Source: Oscillospiraceae bacterium
Lineage (GTDB): Bacteria > Bacillota > Clostridia > Oscillospirales > Oscillospiraceae
Direction of reading: 5' to 3'
Assembly (NCBI GenBank): GCA_029009035.1
Contig: JAQXJQ010000204.1
Location: 1 to 15,044, forward strand
DNA: 15,044 nucleotides
The position numbers and the translations under genes are program-made. Shown piece by piece: positions 1 to 6,535 of this stretch. Within the stretch, counting starts at the first letter, position 1. Every line of letters starts with the position of its first letter. The notes below the pieces were generated by a model, which did not search any database, was not told where the DNA came from, and worked only from the letters and a program-made list of their open reading frames with translations.

Positions 1-1071
1 GTTGTCCTTTCCTTCCTCGGTGGGGAGGATGAGGCAGGGGGAGGTGGGGCTGTTCAGCTCAAGTCTCACCTTGCCGGAGGGGGCGGCCTTCACCGCCTCC
101 ATCAAAAAGCGGTTATTGAAGCCGATCTCCAGCCCCTTGCCGTCGCCCTCGATGGGGCAGGTGTCAAAGGCGCTGCCGATGGCGGTTTTGGAGGTGATGG
201 ACATGACGCCATCCTCAAACTTGCAGCGCAGGGGGCTTTTCAGCTTCTCGTTGATGATGAGGGAGGCGCGGTCGATGGAGAGCTGCAGATCGGAGGTGTC
301 CGCCTCCAGCACGATGGGGTTGTTCTGGGGGATGGTCTGGCGGTAGGCCAGGAAGGAGCCCTCCAGACGGCGGGCCACCAGCACGGTGGAGCCCATGGCG
401 AAGGTGATGTGGCGCTCGCCGCCGGTGATGACCACCTCTTCGTCGCTGTCGGCGCAGATCTTGTCCACCTCGTTGAGGGCGGCGCCGGGCACCACGAAGG
501 AGCAGGCGGAGACCGAGCAGCTGAGGATGTCCTCCCGGCGCAGGGCCAGGCGGTAGCCGTCCACCGCCACCATGGTCAGACGCTTGCCCTCGATCTCAAA
601 GAGGGCGCCGGTGTGGATGGGGCGGCTCTCGTTGTCGCTGACGGCGAAGATGACCTTGGAGATCATGCCGTGCAGTCCTCTCTGGGCCATGACGATGCGG
701 TTGCCCGCGTCCACGGTGGGCAGGTCGGGAAACTCGCCGGCGTCGCTGCCCATGATGTCAAAGCAGCTGGGGCCGCAGGTAATGGTCACATGATTTCCCT
801 CGGAGCTGACGCAGACCACATCGTCGGGCAGCTTGCGGATGATCTCACCGAACAGGCGGGCGGAGAGCACCACGGCGCCGGGTTTTTCAATGGCGGCGTC
901 CACCCGGGTGACGATGCCGGTCTCCAGATTGTAGCCGCTGATGGTCAGGCCCTCATCGCCGGCCTCCACCAGAACGCCCTCCAGGGCCAGAATGGAGCTT
1001 TTTGGGGCCACCACACGGCCCGCCGTCAGAACGGCGTTTTGGAGCAGGGCTTTTTCGCAGGAAAATTTCAT
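1..1071 (-). CDS. dnaN: DNA polymerase III sliding clamp (beta subunit), 3' end cut off
   Basis: Ring-shaped clamp that holds the replicative polymerase on DNA. The reading frame begins MKFSCEKALLQNAV, and 357 codons are visible before the window edge. The last visible residues (SPCLILPTEEGKDN) correspond to the segment just before the usual LPVRL-type C-terminus, so roughly 10-15 residues are missing. Family-typical stretches include SILALEGVLVEA, the domain-2 region VSDNESRPIHTGALFEIEG with MVAVDGYRLALRR, and the domain-3 stretch NPIVLEADTSDLQLSIDRASLI. The ATG at 1071 is preceded by AAAGGA about 9 nt upstream. It lies downstream of dnaA across oriC, the classic dnaA-oriC-dnaN order. Identity is very secure; only the C-terminus is unseen. 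Confidence 0.97.
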   Translation of the reverse strand, partial: MKFSCEKALLQNAVLTAGRVVAPKSSILALEGVLVEAGDEGLTISGYNLETGIVTRVDAAIEKPGAVVLSARLFGEIIRKLPDDVVCVSSEGNHVTITCGPSCFDIMGSDAGEFPDLPTVDAGNRIVMAQRGLHGMISKVIFAVSDNESRPIHTGALFEIEGKRLTMVAVDGYRLALRREDILSCSVSACSFVVPGAALNEVDKICADSDEEVVITGGERHITFAMGSTVLVARRLEGSFLAYRQTIPQNNPIVLEADTSDLQLSIDRASLIINEKLKSPLRCKFEDGVMSITSKTAIGSAFDTCPIEGDGKGLEIGFNNRFLMEAVKAAPSGKVRLELNSPTSPCLILPTEEGKDN

Positions 1072-1106
1072 ATCGTTCGATCCTTTCTGTCCTCGTAAGA
1101 GAGAGG

Positions 1107-1137
1107 AAAGTATAAAATAACGCAGTAGCCAGTAGGG
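1107..1137 (-). promoter_or_regulatory. Likely DNA unwinding element with trio-like motif
   Basis: Read on the minus strand from the nearest DnaA box toward dnaN, the sequence runs CCCTACTGGCTACTGCG (1121-1137) and then an AT-rich run around TTATTTTATACTTT (1107-1120). The CTA/CTG repeats fit the complement of the DnaA-trio motif described for the Bacillus unwinding region, placed between boxes and the AT-rich tract as expected. The same tract contains TATACT (1109-1114), a possible -10 element for dnaN, but no good -35 lies 17 bp upstream. The assignment rests on motif and position only. Confidence 0.5.
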
Positions 1138-1315
1138 TGTGCGGAAGCTGTGGAAAACCGGGGAAACCCGCTTGGGCATGGGGAAAAACCGGTCCACAGA
1201 AGATGCACACAGCTTCCACAACCCAAACAGCGGGTCGTTCGGCCGGAAAGCTTCCACACACTTCCACATCCACACCCACAGAATTGTGGATGAAATGTGT
1301 AGGAGATACACCGGT

Positions 1316-1333
1316 AAAACAGAGCTCTGTTTT
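1316..1333. repeat. Perfect 18-bp palindrome in oriC
   Basis: AAAACAGAGCTCTGTTTT is perfectly self-complementary. It lies between the DnaA-box cluster and the dnaA stop codon. As RNA it would give a 7-bp stem with a 4-nt loop and U-rich end in either direction, weak for a terminator. As DNA it has the form of a binding site for a dimeric protein. Function unknown. Confidence 0.6.
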
Positions 1334-1412
1334 CGTTCTCTCCCCCGTCAGAGGGAGGCTTTGCTCCGGCGCTTTTCCGGGATCGGTGCGCCGGAAGGGG
1401 GTGTCTGTTTCT

Positions 1413-2729
1413 TTAATAGGCCGAATTGACCGCGGTGGTGATGTCCCGGATGATCTCAGACAGCTCGGACTGCTCCTTCACCTGCTCCTTGATGCGGTTG
1501 ATGGCGTTGATGACGGTGGAGTGGTGGCGGCCGCCGAAGTGCTGGCCGATCTCCGCCAGGGGCAGCTGGGTCATCTCACGGATGAGATACATGGCCACGC
1601 TGCGGGCGGTGGCCACATCCTTGTTCTGGCTCTGGCCGCGGATGACATCGGCGTCGATCTGGTAGAACCGGGCCACCTCCTGAATGATGGTGTCGGCGGA
1701 GGGGAGAAAATCCTCTTTGGAGCGGAGAATGTCCCGGATGGCCCGGGTGATGGTGTTCACATCCACCTCGGCGCCCATCATCTCCTGGAAGGCCATGATC
1801 TTGTTCACCACGCCCTCGATCTGGCGGACGTTGGCGGTGATGTTCTCCGCCACATAGGAGAGCACGGGGTCGGGGAGGGTGATGCCCCGCTCCAGGGACT
1901 TGTTTTTCAGAATGGCCATTCTGGTCTCATAGTCGGGGGGCTGGATGTCGGCGGGCAGACCCTGCTCGAACCGGGTGCGCAGGCGCTGCTCCAGCCGGAG
2001 CATCTCGTGAGGCGGCCGGTCGGAGGTGAAGACGATCTGCTTCTGCTGCTCATAGAGGGTATTGAAGGTGTGGAACAGCTCCTCCTCGCTGGAGTCCTTG
2101 CCGGCGATGAACTGCACATCGTCCATGAGAAACAGGTCCACCGTGCGGTACTTGTTGCGGAAGGACTGCATATCCGCGTGCTGGCGCAGGTTGGAGATGA
2201 GCTCGTTGACAAAATCCTCGCTCTTGATGTACATGATGCGGTAGCCGGGGTGGTTTTTCTTCACCTCGTTGGCGATGGCGTGGAGCAGATGGGTCTTGCC
2301 CAGACCGGACTGGCCATAGATAAACAGGGGGTTGTAGGCGCTGCCGGGGCGCTCGGCCACCTTCTGGGCGGCGGTGAAGGCGAATTTGTTGGTGGAGCCC
2401 ACCACGAACCGGTCGAAGGTATAGTAGGAAAAGGGGTCCCGGGCGGACTCCGACACGGTCTCGCTGCGGTAGCGGTCCCGCTCCTCGGGGAGGAGCAGGG
2501 TCACCTCCACATCGAAGGAAAACAGGTCGTGGAGCGCCTTCTCCACCGGCTTTAAGAATTTATTGCGGATGATATTCAGCTTGAACTCCGTGGGGACGCA
2601 CAGGATCAGCCTGGTGTCCTCCAGGGCCACGGCCTCCACATCTCCGAACCAGGTCTCCAGGGCGACGGCGGTCATATCCTGCTCCATGAGGCTCTTTACT
2701 TTCTCCCATATATCAGATGCAGAATTCAC
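1413..2729 (-). CDS. dnaA: Chromosomal replication initiator protein DnaA
   Basis: AAA+ ATPase that binds DnaA boxes and opens oriC. The GTG at 2729 is chosen because GGGAGG lies 9 nt upstream and the protein then starts VNSASDIWEKVKSLMEQ, a normal domain I; this gives 438 aa. Domain I spans about 1-80 and the domain II linker is very short (about 81-100). The AAA+ core has Walker A GQSGLGKT (139-146), Walker B LFLMDDV (199-205), sensor 1 TSDR (235-238) and sensor 2 NVRQIEG (300-306). Domain IV (about 345-438) ends with GGRHHSTVINA (399-409). The usual signature is GGRDHTTVxHA, so the Asp equivalent to E. coli Asp433 is His402 and the later His is Asn. It is transcribed away from rpmH, with its own promoter at 2769-2797. 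Confidence 0.97.
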   Translation of the reverse strand: MNSASDIWEKVKSLMEQDMTAVALETWFGDVEAVALEDTRLILCVPTEFKLNIIRNKFLKPVEKALHDLFSFDVEVTLLLPEERDRYRSETVSESARDPFSYYTFDRFVVGSTNKFAFTAAQKVAERPGSAYNPLFIYGQSGLGKTHLLHAIANEVKKNHPGYRIMYIKSEDFVNELISNLRQHADMQSFRNKYRTVDLFLMDDVQFIAGKDSSEEELFHTFNTLYEQQKQIVFTSDRPPHEMLRLEQRLRTRFEQGLPADIQPPDYETRMAILKNKSLERGITLPDPVLSYVAENITANVRQIEGVVNKIMAFQEMMGAEVDVNTITRAIRDILRSKEDFLPSADTIIQEVARFYQIDADVIRGQSQNKDVATARSVAMYLIREMTQLPLAEIGQHFGGRHHSTVINAINRIKEQVKEQSELSEIIRDITTAVNSAY

Positions 2730-2768
2730 AAAAAAGACCTCCCGAATTATATGTAATCTAACTAATAC

Positions 2769-2797
2769 ATTATACCATAAAAGGGACTGAACCACAA
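2769..2797 (-). promoter_or_regulatory. Probable sigma-A promoter of dnaA
   Basis: On the minus strand, TATAAT (2769-2774) is a perfect -10, and TTGTGG (2792-2797), 17 bp upstream, is a weak -35 (3 of 6). The start codon is 39 bp downstream of the -10. A second TATAAT further upstream (2818-2823) lacks a recognisable -35. Confidence 0.65.
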
Positions 2798-2931
2798 GGG
2801 ATTCTGTGCAATTCTTTATTATATTGTAGCGGAAGAAGGGCGGGCTCTTGTACCGGGAAATAAAAGAAAACACAATATGTTGTGCGAGGGAGAAAAAGTC
2901 ACCCTTTTTACAATTTTTTTGCCGTTTTTGG

Positions 2932-2960
2932 TTGACAGAAAAAGTTCCATACGCTATAAT
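2932..2960 (+). promoter_or_regulatory. Consensus sigma-A promoter of rpmH operon
   Basis: TTGACA (2932-2937), a 17-bp spacer, and TATAAT (2955-2960) form an exact sigma-70/sigma-A consensus. A T-rich stretch just upstream may act as an UP element. It should drive the rpmH-rnpA-yidD-yidC-jag operon, beginning about 95 nt before the rpmH start codon. Confidence 0.92.
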
Positions 2961-3062
2961 CTCGGTTGCACATTTACCGTGCGCTCATTTATCAACCGCG
3001 CCCCCATGGGCGTTGTGGAGGCGGGCGAAAGCTCCGCCAACTTGTACAGGAGGTGTTCCCGC

Positions 3063-3197
3063 ATGGTTCGTACCTATCAGCCCAAGAAGCGTCAGCGCTC
3101 CAAGGTCCACGGCTTCCGTAAGCGTATGGCTACCGCCAACGGCCGCAAGGTCCTGGCCCGCCGTCGTGCCAAAGGCCGCGTCCGCCTCAGCCACTGA
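3063..3197 (+). CDS. rpmH: 50S ribosomal protein L34
   Basis: Small basic protein of the large ribosomal subunit. Its 44 aa (MVRTYQPKKRQRSKVHGFRKR...) are the usual length, with the typical L34 pattern: YQPKK near the start, HGFRKRMAT in the middle and the Arg/Lys-rich VLARRRAKGR end. AGGAGGTG (3048-3055) sits 7 nt before the ATG. Longer in-frame readings that start upstream run through the promoter and leader and are not supported. It is first in the conserved rpmH-rnpA-yidD-yidC-jag operon, and the perfect promoter fits its high expression. Confidence 0.98.
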   Translation: MVRTYQPKKRQRSKVHGFRKRMATANGRKVLARRRAKGRVRLSH

Positions 3198-3227
3198 TGG
3201 CGGCAACATCGGGATATAAATAACACC

Positions 3228-3275
3228 GGGGCGCGGGAGTATTCCCTCGCCCCTATGTCCGTTTCCGGGAAACGG
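3228..3275 (+). other. Two stacked hairpins between rpmH and rnpA
   Basis: Hairpin 1 (3228-3253) pairs GGGGCG-c-GGGA with TCCC-t-CGCCCC around a GTAT loop, with one internal mismatch. Hairpin 2 (3259-3275) pairs CCGTTTCC with GGAAACGG around a single G, so the real loop is likely CCGGG. Neither is followed by a T-run, so they are not ordinary terminators. They may set L34 versus RnpA levels by processing or mRNA stability; this is inference. Confidence 0.5.
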
Positions 3276-3311
3276 AACGATCCCGAGCCGAGATGTAAGG
3301 AGTATCCAACT

Positions 3312-3662
3312 GTGAAGATCACCGTTTCACTCAAGGAAAATCATCTGTTCCGGCGCCTTTACAGCAAGGGAAAGTCCGCCGTGGACGGAAACCTCGCCAT
3401 CTATGTGCGGCCCAACGGCAGGCAGATGAACCGGCTTGGCTTCACCGTGTCCACCAAGCTGGGCCACGCGGTGGTGAGAAACCGCACCCGCCGCCGCCTG
3501 CGGGAGATCTACCGCCTGCATGAGCACGAGCTGGTCTGCGGCCGGGACATCGTGGTGGTGGCCCGTGTGCGCTCCGCCCACAGCAGCTATCACCAGCTGG
3601 AGCGGTCCTTTCTCCGCCTGTCGGAGAAGCTGGGCCTGCTGAAAAAAGAGGAAAAAGCATGA
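3312..3662 (+). CDS. rnpA: Ribonuclease P protein component
   Basis: Protein cofactor of RNase P, which cuts the 5' leader from precursor tRNAs. The chosen GTG start at 3312 has AAGGAG 9 nt upstream and gives 116 aa, the normal family length, beginning VKITVSLKENHLFRRLYSKGK. The upstream in-frame ATG at 3255 falls inside the intergenic hairpins. The conserved RNR motif VVRNRTRRRLRE (54-65) is intact, followed by GRDIVVVAR (77-85). The last codons overlap the yidD start (ATGA), implying translational coupling. It lies in the standard position after rpmH. Confidence 0.95.
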   Translation: MKITVSLKENHLFRRLYSKGKSAVDGNLAIYVRPNGRQMNRLGFTVSTKLGHAVVRNRTRRRLREIYRLHEHELVCGRDIVVVARVRSAHSSYHQLERSFLRLSEKLGLLKKEEKA

Positions 3663-3895
3663 AAAAGCTGGTGCTGGCGCTCATCCGGTTTTACCGGAAG
3701 AACATTTCCCCCCTGCGCCCCCCCTGCTGCCGGGTCATCCCCACCTGCTCCACATACGCGCGGGAGGCGGTGGAAGTTCACGGCGCGCTGAAGGGTTCCC
3801 TGCTGGCCGTCTGGCGTGTGATGCGGTGTCACCCCTTTCACAAGGAGAAAGACTTCATCTATGATCCCGTACCCCCGAAAAAACCCCATAAATGA
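3659..3895 (+). CDS. yidD: Membrane protein insertion efficiency factor YidD
   Basis: Small protein (78 aa) that helps YidC-dependent insertion of inner-membrane proteins. The family pattern is clear: FYRKNISPLRPPCCRVIPTCSTYAREAV, then HGALKGSLLAVWRVMRCHPFH and a DPVP ending. The Cys residues at 23, 24, 30 and 57 include those of the conserved PTCS and RCHP motifs. The N-terminal helix is amphipathic and likely peripheral to the membrane. It overlaps rnpA by 4 nt, and its stop region carries the yidC ribosome binding site. Confidence 0.95.
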   Translation: MKKLVLALIRFYRKNISPLRPPCCRVIPTCSTYAREAVEVHGALKGSLLAVWRVMRCHPFHKEKDFIYDPVPPKKPHK

Positions 3896-3906
3896 GGAGG
3901 TTTCCC

Positions 3907-5208
3907 ATGGACTTTTGGCAAATTATCATGACCCCCTTCAGCTGGTTGCTGAAAATCCTGTGTCAGGTCTTCAACAACTACGGCGTTGCCCTGATCCTGT
4001 TTACCCTGATCGTGAAGATCATCCTCTTCCCCCTGTCCCTGAAGGGAAAGAAGAGCATGATCAAGATGAACCTCGCTTCCGCTGACCTGAAGGAGATCCA
4101 GAAGCGCTGCGGCAACGACCGTGAGCGCTACAATCAGGAGGTTCAGAAGTACTATTCCGACAACAACATCAGCCCCATGGGCGGCTGCGGCTGGTCCATG
4201 ATCCCCCTGCTGATCCTGATGCCCCTGTACGCCATCATCCGCCGGCCCATGAAGTACATGATGCGCCTGAACGATGCCGGCGTGACCAAGGTCGCTGAGC
4301 ATCTGGGCTTCGATATTGCCACCAGCAAGGGCTACGGCGAGCTGACCCTGGCCTCCATGATGAACGCCGGCAACCTGGAGAGCGCCAAGACCGCCGCCGC
4401 CACCGCGGGCGTCGCTGTGGGCAGCATGTTCGTCATCAACTTCAACTTCCTGGGTCTGGACCTGTCCCAGATCCCCACCCTGAAGTTCTGGCAGGGCGGC
4501 CTGAGCTGGAACTCCATCGGCCTGTTCCTGCTGCCCATCATCTCCGCCGCCCTGTCCCTGGTGTCCATGATCGTCTCTCAGAAGACCAACCAGATGGGCG
4601 ATGAGTCTGTGGCCAACAGCAACAAGAGCATGATGCTCATTTCCCCCCTGATCTCCCTGTGGATCGGCTTCACCCTGCCCGCCGGTCTGTGTATCTACTG
4701 GATCGCCAACTCCGCCCTCATGATGGTGCAGGAGGTCATCTGCGGCCGTATGCTGAAGAAGGATTACGAGAAGGCCCGCATCGCCATGGCCGAGCAGGCC
4801 AAGCGCGCCAAGGAAGAGGAGAAGGAGCGCCGCCGTCAGGCCGCCGAGCGCAAGGCTGCCGCCATCGCCGCCAACAAGGGCAAGGCCAAGAAGACCCAGC
4901 CCAAGGAGAAGGGCGTTGACGCCTCCGCCAGCCGTGAGGGCCTGCGCGCCTATGCCCGCGGTCACGCCTACGATCCCAACCGCTACGCCGTGACCCCCTA
5001 TCATGATCCCAACCCCTCCGCCAACAAGCCCGCCCCCGAGGAGGAGCCCCTCACCGAGGAGGAGAAGGCTCTGCTGGCCGAGGCCGGTGTGGACATCCCC
5101 GAGACCCCCGTGGAGGCAGAGACCCCCGTGGAGGAGACCGCTCAGACCGAGGAGGGCTTCGAGGAGGCTTTTGCCCCCGAGTCTGAGGACGAGGAACCCA
5201 AAGAATAA
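3907..5208 (+). CDS. yidC: Membrane protein insertase YidC/Oxa1 with long charged tail
   Basis: Inserts proteins into the cytoplasmic membrane. The ATG at 3907 is preferred over an ATG at 3892 because AGGAGG (3895-3900) lies 6 nt before it; product 433 aa. Likely membrane segments are about 25-44, 95-112, 203-225, 241-256 and 257-276, the five-helix core. The first has NNYGVALILFTLIVKIILFPL, with Lys37 where many homologues have the groove Arg; Lys appears here in other clostridia too. No lipoprotein signal is seen. After residue 285 comes a basic coiled stretch (KRAKEEEKERRRQAAERK), which suits ribosome contact, and then an acidic Pro/Glu tail (about 376-433) rich in ETPVEE-type repeats. It is followed 18 nt later by jag. 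Confidence 0.95.
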   Translation: MDFWQIIMTPFSWLLKILCQVFNNYGVALILFTLIVKIILFPLSLKGKKSMIKMNLASADLKEIQKRCGNDRERYNQEVQKYYSDNNISPMGGCGWSMIPLLILMPLYAIIRRPMKYMMRLNDAGVTKVAEHLGFDIATSKGYGELTLASMMNAGNLESAKTAAATAGVAVGSMFVINFNFLGLDLSQIPTLKFWQGGLSWNSIGLFLLPIISAALSLVSMIVSQKTNQMGDESVANSNKSMMLISPLISLWIGFTLPAGLCIYWIANSALMMVQEVICGRMLKKDYEKARIAMAEQAKRAKEEEKERRRQAAERKAAAIAANKGKAKKTQPKEKGVDASASREGLRAYARGHAYDPNRYAVTPYHDPNPSANKPAPEEEPLTEEEKALLAEAGVDIPETPVEAETPVEETAQTEEGFEEAFAPESEDEEPKE

Positions 5209-5226
5209 GAAGGAGCGTGTCCTTTT

Positions 5227-6027
5227 GTGCTGAAGTTTATTGAAGTTACCGGCAAGACCGAGGACGAGGCCATCGCCAGGGGCCTTGCCCAGCTGGGCCT
5301 TGAGCGCGACGACGTCTCTCTGGAAATTCTTGAGCGCGGCAAGACCGGCTTTCTGGGGATCGGTTCCGTTCCTGCCAAGGTGAAGCTGACCTACGAGGCC
5401 CCCGATGAGGAGCCCGCCCCCGCCCCGGAGGAGAAGAAGCCCGAGCCCGTGAAGGAGAAGGCCCCCGAGGTCAAACCCGTTGAGAAGAAGCCCGTTGAGA
5501 AAAAGCCCGAGGTCAAGGCTCAGGCTGAGGTGAAGGCCGAGACTCCCGCCCCCGCGGCCCAGAGCGGCGACAGCGTCATCGACGCCATCGTGAAGTTCCA
5601 GACCGGCCTGTTCGCCCAGATGGGCGTTTCCGCCGTTCCCGTGGTCACCAGGGAAGGGGATACCTACCAGGTGGTCCTGGAGGGCGAGAACATGGGCGCC
5701 CTCATCGGCCACCGTGGCGAGACCCTGGACGCCATCCAGCAGCTCACCGGCTACGCCGTGAACCGGGGCCGCAGCCACCGTGTGCGCATCCATGTGGACG
5801 CCGAGGGCTACCGTGCCCGCCGGGAGGAGTCCCTGGAGCGCCTGGCCCGCAAGACGGCCGCCCGGGTGGTGAAGTACCGCCGCAATGTGACTCTGGAGGC
5901 CATGAACGCCTATGAGCGCCATGTGATCCACGAGGCGCTGCAGGATTTCGCGGGCGTCACCACCTACTCCACCGGCACCGAGCCCAACCGCCGCACGGTG
6001 GTGGCTTACGATCCCGGCAAGAAGTAA
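5227..6027 (+). CDS. khpB: RNA-binding protein Jag/KhpB (Jag-N, KH, R3H)
   Basis: RNA-binding regulator that pairs with KhpA in Firmicutes and influences cell elongation and division. It starts at GTG, with AAGGAG 11 nt upstream; 266 aa. The Jag-N domain (about 1-55) contains the FLGIGS motif. A low-complexity linker (about 57-113) is built from Pro-Glu-Lys units, including two tandem PVEKK copies. The KH domain (about 114-190) has the GHRG (GxxG) loop at 161-164, followed by ETLDAIQQLTGYAVNRG. The R3H domain (about 195-262) has the Arg-x3-His signature (Arg231, His235) in ERHVIHEALQ. It is last in the rpmH operon and is closed by a strong terminator. Also known as jag. Confidence 0.95.
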   Translation: MLKFIEVTGKTEDEAIARGLAQLGLERDDVSLEILERGKTGFLGIGSVPAKVKLTYEAPDEEPAPAPEEKKPEPVKEKAPEVKPVEKKPVEKKPEVKAQAEVKAETPAPAAQSGDSVIDAIVKFQTGLFAQMGVSAVPVVTREGDTYQVVLEGENMGALIGHRGETLDAIQQLTGYAVNRGRSHRVRIHVDAEGYRARREESLERLARKTAARVVKYRRNVTLEAMNAYERHVIHEALQDFAGVTTYSTGTEPNRRTVVAYDPGKK

Positions 6028-6033
6028 GATCAT

Positions 6034-6072
6034 GCTCCTCCTGTTTTCCGCAACAGGAGGAGCTTTTCTTTT
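6034..6072 (+). terminator. Strong intrinsic terminator after jag
   Basis: GCTCCTCCTGTT (6034-6045) pairs perfectly with AACAGGAGGAGC (6052-6063) around a 6-nt loop, followed by TTTTCTTTT (6064-6072). It starts 7 nt after the jag stop. Confidence 0.95.
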
Positions 6073-6150
6073 GGGCGTCCCGCCGCTGCCCAGATGGCAT
6101 AAATACGGGTTTGGCAGAAAAAATATCTGGTCTTATGGCCGCAAATAGGA

Positions 6151-6156
6151 TATAAT
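6151..6156 (+). promoter_or_regulatory. Possible -10 element for darA-holB-ricT
   Basis: TATAAT lies 52 bp before the darA start and downstream of the jag terminator, so a promoter is needed here. No convincing -35 is spaced 16-18 bp upstream. TTGGCA at 6111-6116 is a good -35, but its matching -10 (TATGGC) is poor. Confidence 0.45.
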
Positions 6157-6208
6157 GTATCCGTGTATGTCTGCCGGCATCACAAAACGGGAACGAGGAG
6201 GATGGTGT

Positions 6209-6535
6209 ATGAAGCTGGTCATCGCTGTGGTCAACCGTGACGATACCAAAAATGTGGTCACAAATCTCACCAAACACGGATTTTCTTCCACAAAGCTCTC
6301 CTCCTCCGGCGGATTTCTCTCGGCGGGGAACATCACCCTGCTGGTGGGCGTCCGGGATGAGCAGGTGCAGCGGGTGATCGACCTCATCCGTGACTGCTCC
6401 CACAGCCGCAAGGAGATGGTCTCCACCGCTTCCGGGGAGATGGCCCTCACCTCCATGCCCACCGTGCCGGTGGAAGTGACCGTGGGCGGCGCCACCGTGT
6501 TTGTGGTGGATGTGGAACGGTTTGAGCGCCTGTGA
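6209..6535 (+). CDS. darA: Cyclic-di-AMP receptor, PII-like (DarA/PstA)
   Basis: Small trimeric PII-like protein that binds the second messenger c-di-AMP. The ATG at 6209 follows GAGGAGG and gives 108 aa, matching the usual length of about 109. The N-terminus MKLVIAVVNRDD, the binding-loop segment STKLSSSGGFLSAGN (27-41) and the C-terminal VEVTVGGATVFVVDVERF follow B. subtilis YaaQ/DarA throughout. The downstream effector of DarA proteins is not settled. It lies directly before holB, with stop and start sharing one base, as in the Bacillus yaaQ-holB-yaaT cluster. Earlier in-frame ATGs (for example 6155) overlap the probable promoter. Confidence 0.92.
   Translation: MKLVIAVVNRDDTKNVVTNLTKHGFSSTKLSSSGGFLSAGNITLLVGVRDEQVQRVIDLIRDCSHSRKEMVSTASGEMALTSMPTVPVEVTVGGATVFVVDVERFERL

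Larger units (their letters stand above)
1072..1412. other. oriC region between dnaA and dnaN
   Basis: A 341-bp gene-free stretch between dnaA and dnaN, the standard Firmicute origin position. DnaA-box-like 9-mers (TTATCCACA family) are TTTTCCACA (1149-1157, minus strand), GCTTCCACA (1212-1220 and 1250-1258, plus), ACTTCCACA (1260-1268, plus), ACATCCACA (1266-1274, plus) and TCATCCACA (1285-1293, minus). A weaker CGGTCCACA lies at 1190-1198. An AT-rich segment (1107-1120) next to dnaN is the likely unwinding element. The dnaA-proximal part holds an 18-bp palindrome (1316-1333) and an 8-bp GC stem, TCCGGCGC with GCGCCGGA (1365-1372 and 1388-1395), which has no T-run and so is not a convincing terminator. 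Box positions are read directly; origin function is inferred. Confidence 0.88.
2730..3062. other. Divergent dnaA/rpmH regulatory region
   Basis: This 333-bp region has no gene. It holds the dnaA promoter, a T-rich tract (about 2904-2930), the rpmH promoter and a roughly 100-nt rpmH leader. I looked for TTATCCACA-like boxes here and found none convincing, unlike the two-cluster origin of B. subtilis. Confidence 0.75.

Noticed and set aside
1137..2555. Long plus-strand frame antisense to dnaA
   Set aside because: It starts inside oriC and is Gly/Val/Leu/His-rich, with no domain or ribosome site; dnaA explains the region.
2877..3197. N-terminally extended L34
   Set aside because: The extension would be read through the consensus promoter and its start point; the 44-aa form is the family length with a strong ribosome site.
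5430..5530. Tandem DNA repeats in jag
   Set aside because: They encode the PVEKK linker repeats in frame and are explained by the protein; not a separate element.
3859..6033. Very long open frame on the minus strand opposite yidC and jag
   Set aside because: It is a Gly/Leu/His-rich shadow caused by GC-rich third positions; yidC and jag on the plus strand have clear domains and ribosome sites.
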